A DNA stretch of 64,000 bases from contig CBDDAC010000012.1 in assembly GCA_965224765.1 (NCBI GenBank), forward strand, positions 62,001-126,000. Reading direction: 5' to 3'. Below, in pieces: positions 9,255 through 18,850 of this stretch. The first letter of the stretch is position 1. Every line of letters begins with the position of its first letter. The translations under genes were made by a program, and so were the position numbers. This DNA is from CAZDBA01 sp965224765 (lineage in GTDB: Bacteria > Planctomycetota > Planctomycetia > Pirellulales > Pirellulaceae). The notes beneath the pieces are model-generated. The model made no database searches, was not told the origin of the DNA, and was given only the letters and a program-made list of their open reading frames with translations.

Positions 9255-9939
9255 TCTCTTCCCAAATTGCGTGCGGGTTAAAGGAGAGCGACGCGATCAT
9301 GCTCATCGAGACGCAGAATACAAAAGCCAGAATGGCGGGCCCAAAATGAAACTCCACCATATCGCCAAGCTTGACCAACATTACCAGGAATGCCAAAAGC
9401 ATTACGTCCATCATGCTCCATTTTCCCAAGTGCTCCATCAAGCGTAAAGTAAACGCCTTATGCTTACTATGAAGCAATTCAAGCATGCTCAGTTCAAGCA
9501 ACAAAACAATTTTGGTTAATGGCAGTACAATGGAGAAAAAGAACACGACGAAACCAACCAAATAGTTTCCATGCTGAAAAAGTTCAATAACACCGCTAAG
9601 AATACTCGATTCGTTTACCAAGCCAAGCTTTTCAATTTTTAGAATTGGCAAAAGGATGGCGGGCCAATAAAGAATGAATGCCCCCAGCGCGGCGGCAGCG
9701 GTGCGACTTGCCGACTCAGCTAGACTTCCTACCCTGGCAAATCCACTTCCGCAACGAGTGCAAATCGCTCGTTGCATTTTGGAAATTTCAGGGACTTCGT
9801 GAATCATCCCGCAGCAATGACATGCTTTTACTGAACTCAATTTTCTCCCCAAAACAAAATGAAACCATAGGATTTGTAAGGCCCAGCGTTCAATCGTGGA
9901 TCTAGACTGGTTTCGGCCCATCCCCTTAAGCCGTTTCAC
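9238..9939 (-). CDS. pqiA: PqiA-like integral membrane protein
   Basis: This 233-residue protein has a zinc-ribbon-like pair of CxxC motifs (CHCC at about 41 and CTRC at about 60) followed by four hydrophobic helices, the layout of one PqiA domain. Canonical PqiA has two such halves, so this is a single-domain version. It is thought to be the inner-membrane partner of the MCE protein PqiB in lipid trafficking. The GTG at 9939 is the longest start and an ATG at 9921 is also possible; both retain the CxxC pairs. It ends in TGA, evidence that UGA is a normal stop here. It lies upstream of and overlaps pqiB. Confidence 0.85.
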   Translation of the reverse strand: MKRLKGMGRNQSRSTIERWALQILWFHFVLGRKLSSVKACHCCGMIHEVPEISKMQRAICTRCGSGFARVGSLAESASRTAAAALGAFILYWPAILLPILKIEKLGLVNESSILSGVIELFQHGNYLVGFVVFFFSIVLPLTKIVLLLELSMLELLHSKHKAFTLRLMEHLGKWSMMDVMLLAFLVMLVKLGDMVEFHFGPAILAFVFCVSMSMIASLSFNPHAIWEEIDEQA

Positions 9940-9993
9940 GACCTAAAGGTTCATACCCTGGAGTACGCTTCCTGGTTTGAATCATCTGATGTT

Positions 9994-10788
9994 TTACCCG
10001 CCAGAATCCGTCTCGCCCATCCACCTGTAACGAGTTTTTGAGAGTCGATCCTGCAATTGATCATGATTGGAGATCATTTCAGAAACAGGCCGACTATCCA
10101 ATTTTCGCAAAGACACATTGGGTTTGATTTTTTTCAACCCGAGGAAGGAAAGTGTCTTTCCCAGACCGATCTCTGCATCTCGCTCTAAATCATTTTCATA
10201 GGTTAGATGCAACAACGGGACTCCGGATTTTTCAATCACACGAGTCGTTTCCTGGTAGGTATGGTCCAGGAATTCGAAGCACTCCTCAAGCTTTCGGTTA
10301 GTGCCTCCTAGGCTGATCGATTCCAGGTCCAATTCAAACTCGGAGAATAGGGGCTCTGCTTGGTCCTGGGAAACATGCCAGATCTTGGTAAGTTGCCCCC
10401 TTGCGACTGAGATGGCCTGCCGCAAATAATTTTTCCGCTCAAGCAGAATATACTTTTGAAAACCCAGTTCCTGCAATTTTGCAAGAAATCCAGCGAAATC
10501 AATATCGAGTCCATTGGAATCAAGATGTTGAAATTTGGTTTCAAAGCCATAGTGCAGGCTCTCTGAATCGCGGATTGAGCGGTGCAAAATCTCAAACGGA
10601 TCCTGACCACTAGGCTGCGATTCCGTACTTTCATGAAATGAATGAAAGACTTCACTCTTCCAATCCAATTCGGGATGAGCATTTAGCATGTTGCCCAACA
10701 ACGTACTGCCACAGCGCCCAAAGTGAAAACAGCAACATCGCGTTGTTGCCCGTTTCCCCAAAAGCCAATCGGTTACTTTTTTTAACAT
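9994..10788 (-). CDS. Sulfotransferase-like protein (Stf0 type)
   Basis: The 264-residue product has FHFGRCGSTLLGNMLNAHPE at about residues 22-41, a clear 5'-phosphosulfate-binding loop for the cofactor PAPS, followed by SEVFHSF. This matches sulfotransferases of the Stf0/LPS type that transfer sulfate to carbohydrates or lipids. The second PAPS-binding element is probably around LLERKNYLRQAISVARGQ (about 116-133). There is no signal peptide, so it acts in the cytoplasm. The substrate cannot be read from the sequence. A sulfatase lies 4 kb away, but the two are not in one operon. It is likely a separate unit from pqiAB. Confidence 0.8.
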   Translation of the reverse strand: MLKKVTDWLLGKRATTRCCCFHFGRCGSTLLGNMLNAHPELDWKSEVFHSFHESTESQPSGQDPFEILHRSIRDSESLHYGFETKFQHLDSNGLDIDFAGFLAKLQELGFQKYILLERKNYLRQAISVARGQLTKIWHVSQDQAEPLFSEFELDLESISLGGTNRKLEECFEFLDHTYQETTRVIEKSGVPLLHLTYENDLERDAEIGLGKTLSFLGLKKIKPNVSLRKLDSRPVSEMISNHDQLQDRLSKTRYRWMGETDSGG

Positions 10789-11030
10789 CCAAACGCCAAA
10801 ATTTAGAACGTATCCAACTTTCGGGTACTTCGCGCGTACCGACAGCCAATCTTGAGCCCATCACTATACTAAAATTTAGTCCAAGCAAGAAATGCGGATA
10901 CGGACGTCGACTTAACGCCCTCCTGAAAAGAAGGGAGCGACCGTTTCTCCAATCAATAAAAAAGATTCGCAATTGCGTGGCCAATCTGAAACACCACAGC
11001 TACCATCAGGTTCATTCTTGAATGAACCCA

Positions 11031-11359
11031 TCAATTCTTCAATCGACTCTCGTTGAGTGATCGTTCCCCCAACGCAATCGCAGCATTTTCGCGAACTTCG
11101 GGGTCACTTTCCGTAAGCATCCCTAGAATCAATGGAGAAATCTGTTCCTCGCCCGTCTTCGATCGGCGGGCCGAACATCAGATACACCGGTTTTCTTAGC
11201 CTTGTTACCCGTCAATTCAAAACAGTCCAGGTACTCGCCCCAAGATCCACATTTGAGAGGAACAAGAATTGTTTCGGCAGGAGCCTCAACCTCCCGTAAA
11301 AGACAAAAAAGCTCGACGACGCATTCTTGTAGCACATCGTAGTTTGGGATTCCTAACAA
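11031..11359 (-). pseudogene. Remnant of a HEAT-repeat gene interrupted by a dispersed repeat
   Basis: Read on the minus strand, 11031-11150 encodes a HEAT unit ending in a stop (PLILGMLTESDPEVRENAAI, then ALGERSL). A short piece at about 11317-11359 (GIPNYDVLQECVVELF) reads in the same frame on the other side of a ~146-bp dispersed repeat. An in-frame TAA lies just upstream of the second piece and no real start is visible. I read this as the tail of a HEAT-repeat gene into which a repeat element inserted. It may be translated by chance but is unlikely to be functional. Confidence 0.5.
11164..11309. repeat. Dispersed ~146-bp repeat (same family as at 16.3-16.9 kb)
   Basis: The block from GGGCCGAACATCAGATAC to GTAAAAGACAAAAAA matches the second part of the 225-bp units at 16261-16911, including TTCTTAGCCTTGTTACCCGT and GGAACAAGAATTGTTTCGGC. 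Internal inverted pieces suggest a structured, non-autonomous element. Here it sits inside a HEAT gene remnant. Confidence 0.8.
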
Positions 11360-11440
11360 AATCTTCTGTTATTCGGTCTGAACGTTTTTCGGTTGACTAG
11401 ATAGCGGAAGAATTGTGTTTCACATGCAAAAGGCGGTCGG

Positions 11441-12154
11441 ATGCTTGCCAACAAAGTCATTATTTACGACGACAGTTGCCCAATGTGCAAACTGTACACC
11501 AATTGGTTTGTCGCCTGGGGGTTTCTCAAACCTGAAAACCGAATCGGATTTTCAACGGCCCCCAGCGAAGTGACTTCCCACGTTGACTTGGACCGTGGAC
11601 GCCACGAAATACCTTTGTTTGATCGTGAGACGAACGAGACGATTTATGGCCTCAGGGCGTTAACCCACATTCTGGGTAGTCGCTGGACTTGGCTCAAGCC
11701 CCTGTTTCGATCCAGACCCTTCTGGTTGATGTTCTACCCTCTCTACCAAATTATCACTTACAACCGCCGTGTGATTGCCGGCTGCAAACACTGTGGTGTG
11801 GGTTTCAACTGCGCACCTGATCTCAACCGATTTTATCGAAGCCTCTATCTTGTCATCGCATTTACGGTAACTAGCACGATCGCCCTCGCCCATTTTGCCA
11901 ACGGAGGCCAACTCGCGAGCATCGCATATAAATTAATACTGGGTTTTGGTTTAATGACCTTGGCAACAGGTTCAATCAAACGTTTGACTAGTGGTAGTTT
12001 GCCTACCTGGAATCACCTAGGCAACCATTTAACCATCTTGATGATCATCGCAATCCTGACTGCACCAATTCTTTTCTTGTCGGCACCGCTCGGATGGGTG
12101 TTGCTATTTACGACAGGGTTCATTGGCGTATTCGAGCTCGCGCGACGAACTTAA
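11441..12154 (+). CDS. DCC-family (DUF393) thiol-disulfide oxidoreductase-like membrane protein
   Basis: The first ~130 residues carry IIYDDSCPMCKLYTNWF at residues 7-23. This is the D-x-x-C-P-x-C signature of the DCC (DUF393) family, which has a thioredoxin-like fold. A second cysteine pair follows (GCKHCGVGFNC, about 114-124). The C-terminal ~100 residues form about three hydrophobic helices, so this is a DCC domain fused to a membrane anchor. The biochemical role of the family is not established; disulfide exchange is inferred from the CxxC motif. It appears monocistronic. A bidirectional-looking hairpin follows it. Confidence 0.8.
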   Translation: MLANKVIIYDDSCPMCKLYTNWFVAWGFLKPENRIGFSTAPSEVTSHVDLDRGRHEIPLFDRETNETIYGLRALTHILGSRWTWLKPLFRSRPFWLMFYPLYQIITYNRRVIAGCKHCGVGFNCAPDLNRFYRSLYLVIAFTVTSTIALAHFANGGQLASIAYKLILGFGLMTLATGSIKRLTSGSLPTWNHLGNHLTILMIIAILTAPILFLSAPLGWVLLFTTGFIGVFELARRT

Positions 12155-12177
12155 GCGAGGTATTCACTTGGCGAGAA

Positions 12178-12213
12178 AACTCGTTCCCATGCTATCGGGA
12201 GCATCAACGAGTT
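12178..12213 (+). terminator. Stem-loop downstream of the DCC gene
   Basis: AACTCGTT and AACGAGTT form the outer stem and ATGCT/AGCAT the inner stem. No T-run follows, so termination is only a suggestion. Confidence 0.4.
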
Positions 12214-12290
12214 GTCTACAATTCCTGAGCGAAGATTAAGCCCGACTCCTCACTTCAAACAGTTGTTAATTACTACTGTCGTCTTTTACC

Positions 12291-14681
12291 ATGCTTGAAT
12301 CAGCAACCGCGGAGAATGAAAGCGGCTATCAACTCCCACCTCAAGAAGTCACTGATGTTATCAATGCCGATCCAGAACCGGCAATTAACTTCAGTCCCGA
12401 TACTCAATGGATGTTGATGATTGACCGGCAGGCGATGCCTGGCATCGAGGACCTTTCCAGACGCATGCTAAAACTCGGCGGGATCAGGATTGATCCGGTG
12501 GCTCGAGCCCGTTTCGAGACCGATTTTGCCTCGGGACTATCAATTCGTGCACGTGATTCCCAAAAACCAATTCGCGTCCCCTTGCCCGCGGGCGCAAAAT
12601 TGAACGGCACTTCTTGGAGCCACGATTCAAAGACTTTCATTTTCCTTTTGGTCACTGACTTGGGACAACAACTATGGTGGAGTTCAATTGAGAACCCGAC
12701 TCAACCACAAATGTTGACAGACCGAATCACGACAGTGGTCGGGGGACTTCGCTGGCTGCCTGATGCTCAACATTTGTTGTGCCGGATCGCTTCCGCCTCT
12801 CAAGGCGATGAACCCTGCCCCAGTCCCGTTCCTCGCGGTCCCAACATTCAAGAGTCGATCGGAAATACGTCTCCTACTCGGACCTATCAGGATCTACTTT
12901 CCTGCCCTGATGATGAAGCGATTTTTGAGCACTACGGGACTTCACAACTAACGATCATGGGAATTGACGGAAGCAGTCGCCCGATTGGTCAGCCAGGAAT
13001 TTACTCAGGCGCAAGCCCATCCCCCAACGGCCGATACCTGTTGGTGACGAGAATCCTGCGGCCATTCAGCTACCTGCTGCCGTTTTCCAGCTTTCCGCAT
13101 TGCGTAGAAGTCTGGGACACAAAAACTGGAGACGTCGTCTATACCGTCGCAGATATTCCAATGGCCGAGAATATTCCAATCGAGGGCGTGCGAACTGGAC
13201 CACGAACCATCGAATGGAAGTCATCCGAACCGGCGACTTTGATTTGGATCGAAGCCCTCGACGGCGGTGATCCGAATCAACAAGTTGACTTCCGAGATCG
13301 ATTGATGAGTTGCTCCCAGCCTTTTGAGCAACCACCCAAAGAGCTTCTCAAATCTCAATATCGATCCTATGGCGCAAATTACTTCGCCGACCCATCAATT
13401 TTTATTACGACGGAATACGATCGCGATCGACGCTGGGCTCGATCGTTGATGTTTGATTCCAGCAAATCGATGGATCACCCAACCACGCTCATCGACCGCA
13501 GTATCAATGATCGGTACGGCAACCCCGGTTCCATGATGAGCGTTCGAAATGCTTCGGGACATACCGTCATTCGACAAGATGGCGATTTGATCTACCGCAT
13601 CGGTCGAGGAGCTTCTGAAAACGGAGATCTTCCATTTATTGATCGTCAAGATTTAGAGACACTCCAGACCGAACGTCTTTGGCGCTGCCAACAAGGCACG
13701 TTCGAGGGAGTTGTCGAATTAGCATCCAGTTCCGTTGATGCCAAACCGGTTGTCATTTCTCGTTCGGAATCTTCGACGACTCCATGCAATTACTTCCTTC
13801 ACGACCTTGAATCGGATCACAAAATTCAACTGACGACCTTCCAGGATCCGACTCCTCAAATTCGCGGTATTCAGAAACAACTAGTTACCTACGAACGCGC
13901 TGACGGAATCCAACTTTCCGCGACGATGTATCTACCTGCAGACTACCGGGAGGGTACGCGACTACCGCTTTTGGTTTGGGCTTATCCGCAGGAATTCAGC
14001 GATTCACAGACAGCCGCACAAGTCACCGGTAGCGACGCTAAATTCACGCGAATGCAAGGCATTACCCACCTCACATTTTTGACTCAGGGATACGCCATCA
14101 TGGATGCGGCGACGATGCCGATCGTGGGTGACCCAGAAACCATGAACGACAACTTTATCGAGCAAACCGTTTCGGCTGCTCAGGCAGCAATTGATAAAGC
14201 AGTCGAGATGGGAGTCGCGGACCGCAACCGAGTTGGTATTGGCGGACACAGCTACGGCGCATTCATGACCGCGAATTTGCTTGCTCATAGCGATCTTTTT
14301 CAGGCCGGAATTGCCCGCAGCGGAGCGTACAATCGGACCTTAACACCATTCGGCTTTCAATCCGAACGACGGAGCCTATGGGATGCCAAGGAAATCTATT
14401 CGACCCTCAGCCCGTTCATGCACGCGGACAAGATTGACAAACCGTTGTTGTTAATCCACGGGGAGAATGACAACAACAGCGGTACCTTTCCGCTACAGTC
14501 CAAGCGAATGTACCAAGCAATCAAAGGAAACGGCGGGACCGTGCGTTTGGTCATGTTGCCCCACGAGTCGCATGGTTACCGAGCCCGAGAAAGTGTACTT
14601 CACACTCAGGCGGAAATGATTCGCTGGTTCGATCAATATGTAAAACAAGCGGATTCTCCGCCAATCAACCGTAGCGTTTAA
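12291..14681 (+). CDS. S9 family serine peptidase, glutamyl-endopeptidase-like
   Basis: The 796-residue protein has an N-terminal beta-propeller-type region (about 1-520) and a C-terminal alpha/beta-hydrolase domain. The catalytic triad can be placed: Ser654 in GIGGHSYGAF, Asp727 in HGENDNNSG and His761 in PHESHGYRA. The opening (DPEPAINFSPDTQWMLMIDR, then LGGIRIDP) resembles the chloroplast glutamyl endopeptidase (CGEP) branch of the prolyl-oligopeptidase clan, which cleaves after Glu. No signal peptide is visible from this start, so a cytoplasmic role in peptide turnover is likely, unless the true start is elsewhere. No strong ribosome binding site precedes the ATG. It sits 73 bp upstream of the sulfatase in the same direction. 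Confidence 0.88.
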   Translation: MLESATAENESGYQLPPQEVTDVINADPEPAINFSPDTQWMLMIDRQAMPGIEDLSRRMLKLGGIRIDPVARARFETDFASGLSIRARDSQKPIRVPLPAGAKLNGTSWSHDSKTFIFLLVTDLGQQLWWSSIENPTQPQMLTDRITTVVGGLRWLPDAQHLLCRIASASQGDEPCPSPVPRGPNIQESIGNTSPTRTYQDLLSCPDDEAIFEHYGTSQLTIMGIDGSSRPIGQPGIYSGASPSPNGRYLLVTRILRPFSYLLPFSSFPHCVEVWDTKTGDVVYTVADIPMAENIPIEGVRTGPRTIEWKSSEPATLIWIEALDGGDPNQQVDFRDRLMSCSQPFEQPPKELLKSQYRSYGANYFADPSIFITTEYDRDRRWARSLMFDSSKSMDHPTTLIDRSINDRYGNPGSMMSVRNASGHTVIRQDGDLIYRIGRGASENGDLPFIDRQDLETLQTERLWRCQQGTFEGVVELASSSVDAKPVVISRSESSTTPCNYFLHDLESDHKIQLTTFQDPTPQIRGIQKQLVTYERADGIQLSATMYLPADYREGTRLPLLVWAYPQEFSDSQTAAQVTGSDAKFTRMQGITHLTFLTQGYAIMDAATMPIVGDPETMNDNFIEQTVSAAQAAIDKAVEMGVADRNRVGIGGHSYGAFMTANLLAHSDLFQAGIARSGAYNRTLTPFGFQSERRSLWDAKEIYSTLSPFMHADKIDKPLLLIHGENDNNSGTFPLQSKRMYQAIKGNGGTVRLVMLPHESHGYRARESVLHTQAEMIRWFDQYVKQADSPPINRSV

Positions 14682-14754
14682 AGACGAATGTACGGCCAAT
14701 GATTCGCTATAATTTAGAATCAAACTCGTCCGCCCAAAAAACAAAGGCCCAAAA

Positions 14755-16221
14755 ATGATTCGAGTTGTCGCATTAACGCTTATAGCAATTTCTCTTGTTC
14801 ATCAAAAAGTTGAAGCGGAGAACCCCAATGATCGAACTTCAGATCTTCCCAATATTATCGTGATATTTGTCGACGACCTGGGCTACGCTGATATCGGCCC
14901 CTTCGGTGCAACAGATTTTAAAACACCCAACCTCGACCGGATGGCTGTTGAAGGTCGCAAGTTCACCGACTTTGTTACGTCGACGGCAGTTTGCAGTGCA
15001 TCGCGGGCAGCGCTACTTACAGGCTGTTATCACCGTCGAGTCGGGATCTCTGGTGCGCTCGGCCCAAAAGCAAAAACAGGCATCAATTCAAGCGAAACCA
15101 CTCTGGCTGAACTTTGTAAACAACAGGGATATTCAACCGCGTGTTTTGGAAAATGGCATTTGGGCGTCCAAAAACAGTTCCTGCCCTTGCAGCACGGATT
15201 CGATGAGTACTATGGACTCCCTTACTCCAACGATATGTGGCCTTTGCACCCCGCCTACGTCAAACTTCCGCCCGGTGCAGAGAGACGAAAGAGAGGCTAT
15301 CCCGACCTTCCCTTGATCGAAGGCAACGAGATTGTCGATCCAGAAGTCACGGGTGAAGATCAAGCTCAACTCACAACCGCCTACACCGAAAAAGCCGTCG
15401 ACTTCATTCATCGGAACGCCAAAGACCCGTTCCTACTTTACGTCCCCCACTCAATGGTCCATGTGCCATTGTTTGTGTCCGACAAGTTCCAAGGAAAAAG
15501 CGGTGTCGGATTATTCGGCGACGTGATGATGGAAGTTGATTGGTCAGTCGGCAAGATCATGGAGGCAGTTCGAGAACACGATTTACAAAATGACACGCTA
15601 ATTATTTTCACATCGGACAACGGTCCCTGGTTGAATTACGGCGACCATGCTGGAAGTGCGTTTCCACTCCGTGAAGGCAAGGGCACCATGCACGAAGGCG
15701 GATATCGGGTTCCCACTCTGATGTGGTGGCCTGGCAAAGTCCCGATGAACACCACCTGTGACGAACTCTGCTCGACAATCGACATTTTCCCAACCGTTGC
15801 CAAGCTGATTGAGGGCGAGCTGCCGGACCACAGAATCGACGGGAAAGACATTGCTCCTTTGATTATGGGCGATCCTTCAGCCGTTTCACCTCACGATTCC
15901 TTCTACTGTTACTATGCGGGCGGTCAACTTCAAGCCGTTCGAAACCGAAGATTCAAACTGCAATTCCCACACCAGTATCGCAGCTTGAATGGAAAGCCCG
16001 GGGGGACTGGCGGAACGCCCGTTCAGTATCAGCAATTGAAAACAGGGTTGGAGCTTTATGATTTAAAAAACGACATCAGCGAGAAGAGGAACGTGATCGA
16101 TCAGTTCCCCGACGTTGTAAAAGAACTTCAGCAGCACGCGGAAAATGCCAGAGAAGATTTGGGAGACCAACTGAACAATCGAATAGGAAGTGGAGTTCGG
16201 CCAGCTGGCAAAGTCGACTAG
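14755..16221 (+). CDS. Secreted sulfatase (arylsulfatase family)
   Basis: The 488-residue product has a signal peptide (IRVVALTLIAISLVHQKVEA, residues 2-21) and the sulfatase domain. Metal-binding Asp40-Asp41 lie in IFVDDLGYADIG. The activation motif C80-S-A-S-R84 is where Cys is converted to formylglycine by a sulfatase-modifying enzyme. FGKWHLG follows at about 126-132. TSDNGPW and the GGYRVP segment complete the active site. It should hydrolyse sulfate esters outside the cytoplasm, probably on algal polysaccharides as in other Pirellulales; the exact substrate is unknown. AAAGG lies 7 bases before the ATG. No maturase gene is in the window. Confidence 0.95.
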   Translation: MIRVVALTLIAISLVHQKVEAENPNDRTSDLPNIIVIFVDDLGYADIGPFGATDFKTPNLDRMAVEGRKFTDFVTSTAVCSASRAALLTGCYHRRVGISGALGPKAKTGINSSETTLAELCKQQGYSTACFGKWHLGVQKQFLPLQHGFDEYYGLPYSNDMWPLHPAYVKLPPGAERRKRGYPDLPLIEGNEIVDPEVTGEDQAQLTTAYTEKAVDFIHRNAKDPFLLYVPHSMVHVPLFVSDKFQGKSGVGLFGDVMMEVDWSVGKIMEAVREHDLQNDTLIIFTSDNGPWLNYGDHAGSAFPLREGKGTMHEGGYRVPTLMWWPGKVPMNTTCDELCSTIDIFPTVAKLIEGELPDHRIDGKDIAPLIMGDPSAVSPHDSFYCYYAGGQLQAVRNRRFKLQFPHQYRSLNGKPGGTGGTPVQYQQLKTGLELYDLKNDISEKRNVIDQFPDVVKELQQHAENAREDLGDQLNNRIGSGVRPAGKVD

Positions 16222-16260
16222 CCGAAAATTTCCAACGTGCGAATAAGACAAAAAACTGAC

Positions 16261-16911
16261 GACGGGTGCCATGCTCCACGCTTGCGTGGGCATGTCGTGT
16301 TCTGCCAACGCCCGAGTACCTCAGGCCTGAATTCGATTGGCGGGCCGAGAACATCAGAGACTCAAGTTTTCTTAGCCTTGTTACCCGTCAATTCAAAACG
16401 GTCCGGGTAACAGTTCCACGTTTGAGAGGAACAAGAATTGTTTCGGCAGGAGCCTCAACCTCCCGTAAAAGACAAAAAAACTGACGACGGGTGCCATGCT
16501 CCACGCTTGCGTGGGCATGTCGTGTTCTGCCAACGCCCGAGTACCTCAGGCCTGAATTCGATTGGCGGACCGAGAACATCAGATACTCTTGTTTTCTTAG
16601 CCTTGTTACCCGTCAATTCAAAACGGTCCGGGTAACAGTTCCACGTTTGAGAGGAACAAGAATTGTTTCGGCGGGAGCCTCAACCTCCCGTAAAAGACAA
16701 AAAAACTGACGACGGGTGCCATGCTCCACGCTTGCGTGGGCATGTCGTGTTCTGCCAACGCCCGAGTACCTCAGGCCTGTCTTCGATTGGCGGGCCGAAA
16801 ACATCAGATACTCCAGTTTTCTTAGCCTTGTTACCCGTCAATTCAAAACCGTCCGGGTACCAGTTCCACGTTTGAGAGGAACAAGAATTGTTTCGGCGGG
16901 AGCCTCAACCT
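16261..16911. repeat. Three tandem 225-bp repeats, third cut by an insertion sequence
   Basis: Units start at 16261, 16486 and 16711, exactly 225 bp apart, with only a few differences. Each unit begins with a hairpin (GGGTGCCATGCTCCACGC, TT, GCGTGGGCATG). It continues with the ~146-bp element also found at 11164, including near-palindromic GTTACCCG/CGGGTAAC. The third unit is interrupted at 16911 by the insertion sequence; its tail resumes at 18605. The small frames inside it are not genes. Confidence 0.93.
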
Positions 16912-18604
16912 GGGGTGATGAATCTGAGAAATCAGTTAAGTTACTCTGTTGTTTTGCCGGTATGTGCTTTGTAGGCTTCAATTTTTTTGGCATGCGTGGA
17001 ATTGGCAAGGTTTGATTCTGTAACCCAGAGCTTCCATTTCTTGTTGCTGACTTCTTTTAACAGTCTCTTGATTTCGGAAGGCGTTTGCTTTGACATCAAT
17101 GTCGGTAATGCTGCCAGCAGCGACGTGAATCCGCCCCGCGTGTGTTGCCGCTGAAGCCTTTTGTATCCGCCCAACGTTGACTCCAGCACCTCGGTGCTCA
17201 CCACCAGACGAAACTTGGAGTACGGCGAATCGAGCAAGCGATGTTCGCATTGCTCATAGACTTGAACCAACATCAAATAAACTTTCTGAACGATGTCTCC
17301 CTGCAAATTAAGTTTGGCCAATTGCCGTTTCAATTGATTCGTCGCCCCAGCATACACACCTTGCTGGTTACTAAATCGTAGCACACTTGAGACGATCGCC
17401 TGGCACTGCCGCCATTGCCGAGCGGATTCAGCAAATGCCTGGACCCAACCAAGTTTTTCCTTCAACCGATCCGTTGTCACGCCCTGGCTTTCAGCGGTTT
17501 CAGGATTTTCGAGGTGATGCTGGATCATCCGTTGCCATTTGAGTAACGGCGAAAGAGTCATAAAGCGGCACTTGGATTTTTTCTTGGGCGGCAGAAAATG
17601 AGCCAACTCGGTTTGTTGAATCTGCGCAGCGGTGGTCTCGAGTTGCGATTCGAATTCCTGAAAGACATCATCTTTGCCAAGGGTGTGTTTGAGAATGTTG
17701 GCTGCTTTATGCTTGATGTCGTCCATCACTAGCACGGTTTTCCCCTGTTTTTCAAAGCCTTTAATGCCCTCGTGCAGTTCACGGGCTCCGTCAACGACGA
17801 TGCTCATCGGAACTCCAATCTTGCTTGAGAGCTCATCCAGCGCCAACGCGACCGATTGCTTGTCACGCAAATCACCAGGCACGATTGCCAACACCGACAT
17901 GTCGTCACGCCGCAACGAACGACCCTTGGGCAAGTCCGATTGCCGAATCCCAAGGATGAGTAAAACGTTTTGCTTGGCCAGTTGAACACTGTGGTCGACC
18001 ATCCATATCCAGTCGTCGGCCCGAGTGCCCGATGCCTGCAGCAAGCCAACGCCGCAGCGGCATAACCAGGTGCGAACCGTCGTCCAGTGCGGAATCTTGA
18101 ATTCGACTCCCAACCATTGCTGGACGACTGAAAGGACCGCTTCGATAGGACGAAACCCAATCACTTTGACCAGTTCCAAGCACATCGAAATCATTCTGGG
18201 GCCGAAGCTGTGATTGGCAATGATCGGAGCAGCGGGCAGGCATTGGTGATCACGCCGTTGTTGGAGCTCCCGCTTGAGTTGAGCGAGTTCATTGGCTTGA
18301 CGGGTAACCTGAAGTTCAACAGCACGCTTCTCATTGACCAGTCGTTGTCGATGATGGTCTGAATCTGCCAGCTGTTGCTTAAGACGTTGGTTTGCGTCAC
18401 GTTGCTTTTCGCGTGAGCGAAAAAGACTACGTACAATTTCTCGGGCACGTGACTTGAAATGAGGGACCGTAAAAGTAGATAATGTCATCGTTGCGTTTCT
18501 TCGTTATGGGATTTTTTACCGAAGAGACTATTTCGCGGAAACGCAACACTTTTAAAATACCAATCTTCCCCAAATTTCCCAATCGTGCCTGGATTCATCA
18601 CCCC
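16912..18604 (-). mobile_element. 1,693-bp insertion sequence with 13-bp inverted repeats and 11-bp target duplication
   Basis: The ends are perfect inverted repeats: GGGGTGATGAATC at 16912-16924 and GATTCATCACCCC at 18592-18604. The element is flanked by a direct repeat AGCCTCAACCT (16901-16911 and 18605-18615), and joining the flanks restores the dispersed repeat seen intact at 16261-16710. One transposase gene fills it on the minus strand. The sharp ends and intact gene suggest a fairly recent, possibly active insertion. I could not assign a family. Confidence 0.92.
16941..18488 (-). CDS. DDE-type transposase of the 1,693-bp element
   Basis: The 515-residue protein starts with a basic, coiled-coil-like region (about 25-80, rich in Q, R, L and E). 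A core follows with candidate catalytic residues: Asp in WIWMVDHSVQLAKQN (about 165), Asp in SIVVDGARELHEG (about 235) and a C-terminal Glu in EVLESTLGGYKRLQRQ. A helical insertion separates the last two. This is the order expected for a DDE transposase, though the acidic triad is inferred by spacing. It occupies nearly the whole element, 29 bp from the left end and 116 bp from the right. No frameshift is visible. The IS family is not recognised. Confidence 0.85.
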   Translation of the reverse strand: MTLSTFTVPHFKSRAREIVRSLFRSREKQRDANQRLKQQLADSDHHRQRLVNEKRAVELQVTRQANELAQLKRELQQRRDHQCLPAAPIIANHSFGPRMISMCLELVKVIGFRPIEAVLSVVQQWLGVEFKIPHWTTVRTWLCRCGVGLLQASGTRADDWIWMVDHSVQLAKQNVLLILGIRQSDLPKGRSLRRDDMSVLAIVPGDLRDKQSVALALDELSSKIGVPMSIVVDGARELHEGIKGFEKQGKTVLVMDDIKHKAANILKHTLGKDDVFQEFESQLETTAAQIQQTELAHFLPPKKKSKCRFMTLSPLLKWQRMIQHHLENPETAESQGVTTDRLKEKLGWVQAFAESARQWRQCQAIVSSVLRFSNQQGVYAGATNQLKRQLAKLNLQGDIVQKVYLMLVQVYEQCEHRLLDSPYSKFRLVVSTEVLESTLGGYKRLQRQHTRGGFTSLLAALPTLMSKQTPSEIKRLLKEVSNKKWKLWVTESNLANSTHAKKIEAYKAHTGKTTE

Positions 18605-18850
18605 AGCCTCAACCTCCCCTAAAAGGCAAAAAACTCGCCGTAAGACTGGCCATTGACGTTCGTCTTTGAACCTGCAGCTGCCAATCAATTGCAGCTGCTG
18701 CTCGCCTACACCGGACGAGTAATGCGAAATGATAGCATGTTCCAAATTGACTCGACAAGAATGACATTGGGTTGGTTTGGCAATACTGGTACTTTCCGCA
18801 CTCCCACAAACCAATGCGTCAAAACGCAGTTTCAAATTCAAGGATGAATC

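Noticed and set aside
16261..16911. Many small ORFs in both directions across the 225-bp units
   Set aside because: They repeat the same peptide because the DNA is repeated, have no ribosome binding sites and overlap on both strands. They are not genes.
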